From positions 1-11,435 of the forward strand of contig DATLHO010000057.1 of assembly GCA_035539855.1 (NCBI GenBank): a DNA stretch of 11,435 nt, in the 5' to 3' direction. Position numbers and translations under genes: made by a program. Under the pieces are notes generated by a model. The model saw nothing but the letters and a program-made list of their open reading frames with translations, had not been told where the DNA came from and made no database searches. Below are positions 5,651 through 11,435 of this stretch, in pieces. Origin of the DNA: DATLHO01 sp035539855. Its GTDB lineage: Bacteria; Bacteroidota; Ignavibacteria; OLB7. Position 1 is the stretch's first letter. Each line of letters opens with the position of its first letter.

Positions 5651-5720
5651 CATACTCCCCGATGCCCGTCTGTTTTCCACGGAAAATTGGGGTATCGGGG
5701 AGATGTATATTGTTTATCTT
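5651..5720 (+). terminator. Attenuator-like stem-loop between rplL and rpoB
   Basis: CTCCCCGATGCCC (5655-5667) pairs with GGGTATCGGGGAG (5690-5702): 13 bp with one G-T pair. It is extended by CAT (5651-5653) and ATG (5703-5705) past one bulged A. The loop contains a second hairpin, TTTTC-CACG-GAAAA (5673-5686). The next 15 bases, 5706-5720, are 10 T, 3 A, 1 G and 1 C. This is the form of an intrinsic terminator with an imperfect U tract, 60 nt after rplL. E. coli is known to have a partial terminator at the same place, which sets the ratio of ribosomal protein to polymerase. Since rpoB follows in line, partial read-through is inferred. TATATTG (5706-5712) could alternatively be a weak -7 box, but no well-spaced TTTG precedes it. 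Confidence 0.7.
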
Positions 5721-5807
5721 CCCGACCCTCCGAGCATCCGCCCAGGATTGCCCGGAAGTCTGCGACGCGATCGGCTTTCGAGAGCTGCGATCATCGCCGT
5801 CGAGGCA

Positions 5808-5861
5808 GCCCGCGGGCCCCGTACCCCCGCGCCGGCGCGCCCCTTCAAGGGCACCCGCGGC
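5808..5861 (+). promoter_or_regulatory. GC-rich folded element in the rpoB leader
   Basis: CCGCGGG (5810-5816) pairs with CCCGCGG (5854-5860). Enclosed are the 10-bp palindrome GCGCCGGCGC (5829-5838) and CCCTTCAAGGG (5841-5851). GCCCGCGGGC (5808-5817) is itself a palindrome, so alternative folds exist. No T-run follows. The remaining leader (5862-5997) is less structured and shows no promoter that I trust. Function is unknown; RNA processing or rpoB translation control are possible. Confidence 0.4.
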
Positions 5862-5997
5862 TAACGCCAACAGCTTACGAGCACCAGTATTCTCTCGACA
5901 CCATTATCGCCAGCAACGGACACTTCACGGCCCGCGAAACGCGAGCTGCGGGGCGTCCTTTTGTCGTCTGGTGTCGATGCCAATTCCCTTTCCGACC

Positions 5998-6003
5998 GGA
6001 GGT
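5998..6003 (+). promoter_or_regulatory. Strong Shine-Dalgarno of rpoB
   Basis: GGAGGT lies 8 nt before the GTG at 6012. It is the best ribosome site in the window and fixes the non-ATG start of rpoB. Most ATG-started genes upstream lack one. Confidence 0.85.
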
Positions 6004-6011
6004 AGAGAGCA

Positions 6012-9827
<3,816 letters not shown>

Positions 9828-9843
9828 GCGAGTCCCTTGCTCC

Positions 9844-9864
9844 GATTGCGAATTTGAAGTACGA
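9844..9864 (+). repeat. Degenerate heptamers in the rpoB-rpoC spacer
   Basis: The spacer holds ATTGCGA (9845-9851), AATTTGA (9851-9857) and AGTACGA (9858-9864). These resemble the AGTNCGA/AATGCGA units of the rplK-rplA spacer, in the orientation of its left arm. The match is weak and the first unit is one base out of phase, so this may be chance in an A/T-rich spacer. Confidence 0.3.
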
Positions 9865-9879
9865 GTAGAGAAATAAAGC

Positions 9880-9884
9880 AGGAG
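9880..9884 (+). promoter_or_regulatory. Shine-Dalgarno of rpoC
   Basis: AGGAG lies 6 nt before the GTG at 9891 and decides this start over later in-frame codons, such as the ATG at 9939 inside the conserved N-terminus. Confidence 0.8.
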
Positions 9885-9890
9885 ATCACT

Positions 9891-11435
<1,545 letters not shown>

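Overview
This window holds the core transcription and translation cluster of a GC-rich bacterium. It runs tRNA-Tyr, tRNA-Thr, tRNA-Gly, rpmG, tRNA-Trp, secE, nusG, rplK, rplA, rplJ, rplL, rpoB, rpoC, all on the + strand. A divergent, partial gene for a secreted beta-propeller protein lies at the left end on the - strand. Three things point to the Bacteroidota/FCB superphylum: the character of the RpoB and RpoC proteins, a perfect Bacteroidota-type promoter (TTTG-N19-TAnnTTTG) before the tRNAs, and weak or absent Shine-Dalgarno sites at most ATG starts. The high GC suggests a lineage such as Kapabacteria or Rhodothermota rather than classical Bacteroides, but I cannot settle the phylum from sequence alone.

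Layout. Positions 1-1436 (-) are a 478-codon open frame running off the left edge: a signal peptide, then seven Trp-marked repeats of about 63 residues. Positions 1437-1556 are a divergent control region with a -7 type box on each strand. Positions 1557-2379 hold four tRNA genes (Tyr, Thr, Gly, Trp), none encoding CCA, with rpmG (L33) between tRNA-Gly and tRNA-Trp. Positions 2504-5590 hold secE, nusG and the L11/L1/L10/L7-L12 genes. A 421-bp spacer (5591-6011) carries a strong stem-loop with a T-rich tail, which looks like an rplL-rpoB attenuator, and a second GC-rich fold. rpoB (6012-9827) is complete. rpoC starts at 9891 and runs off the right edge after 515 codons, including the catalytic aspartate loop.

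How it works together. The only convincing + strand promoter precedes tRNA-Tyr, so the tRNAs, L33, SecE, NusG, four 50S proteins and the RNA polymerase beta and beta' subunits may form one long unit. tRNA processing would cut rpmG out as a small mRNA, and the rplL-rpoB structure would lower polymerase subunit output relative to ribosomal proteins. The spacers carry unexplained order: an inverted array of degenerate heptamers between rplK and rplA, an ATAGAA motif in several gene leaders, and matched GCGGAGC/GCTCCGC hairpins in the tRNA region. RpoB also lacks the usual aspartate at the rifampicin-pocket position equivalent to E. coli D516. I saw no defence system, mobile element or CRISPR array; the novelty here is in regulation, spacers and the divergent propeller gene.
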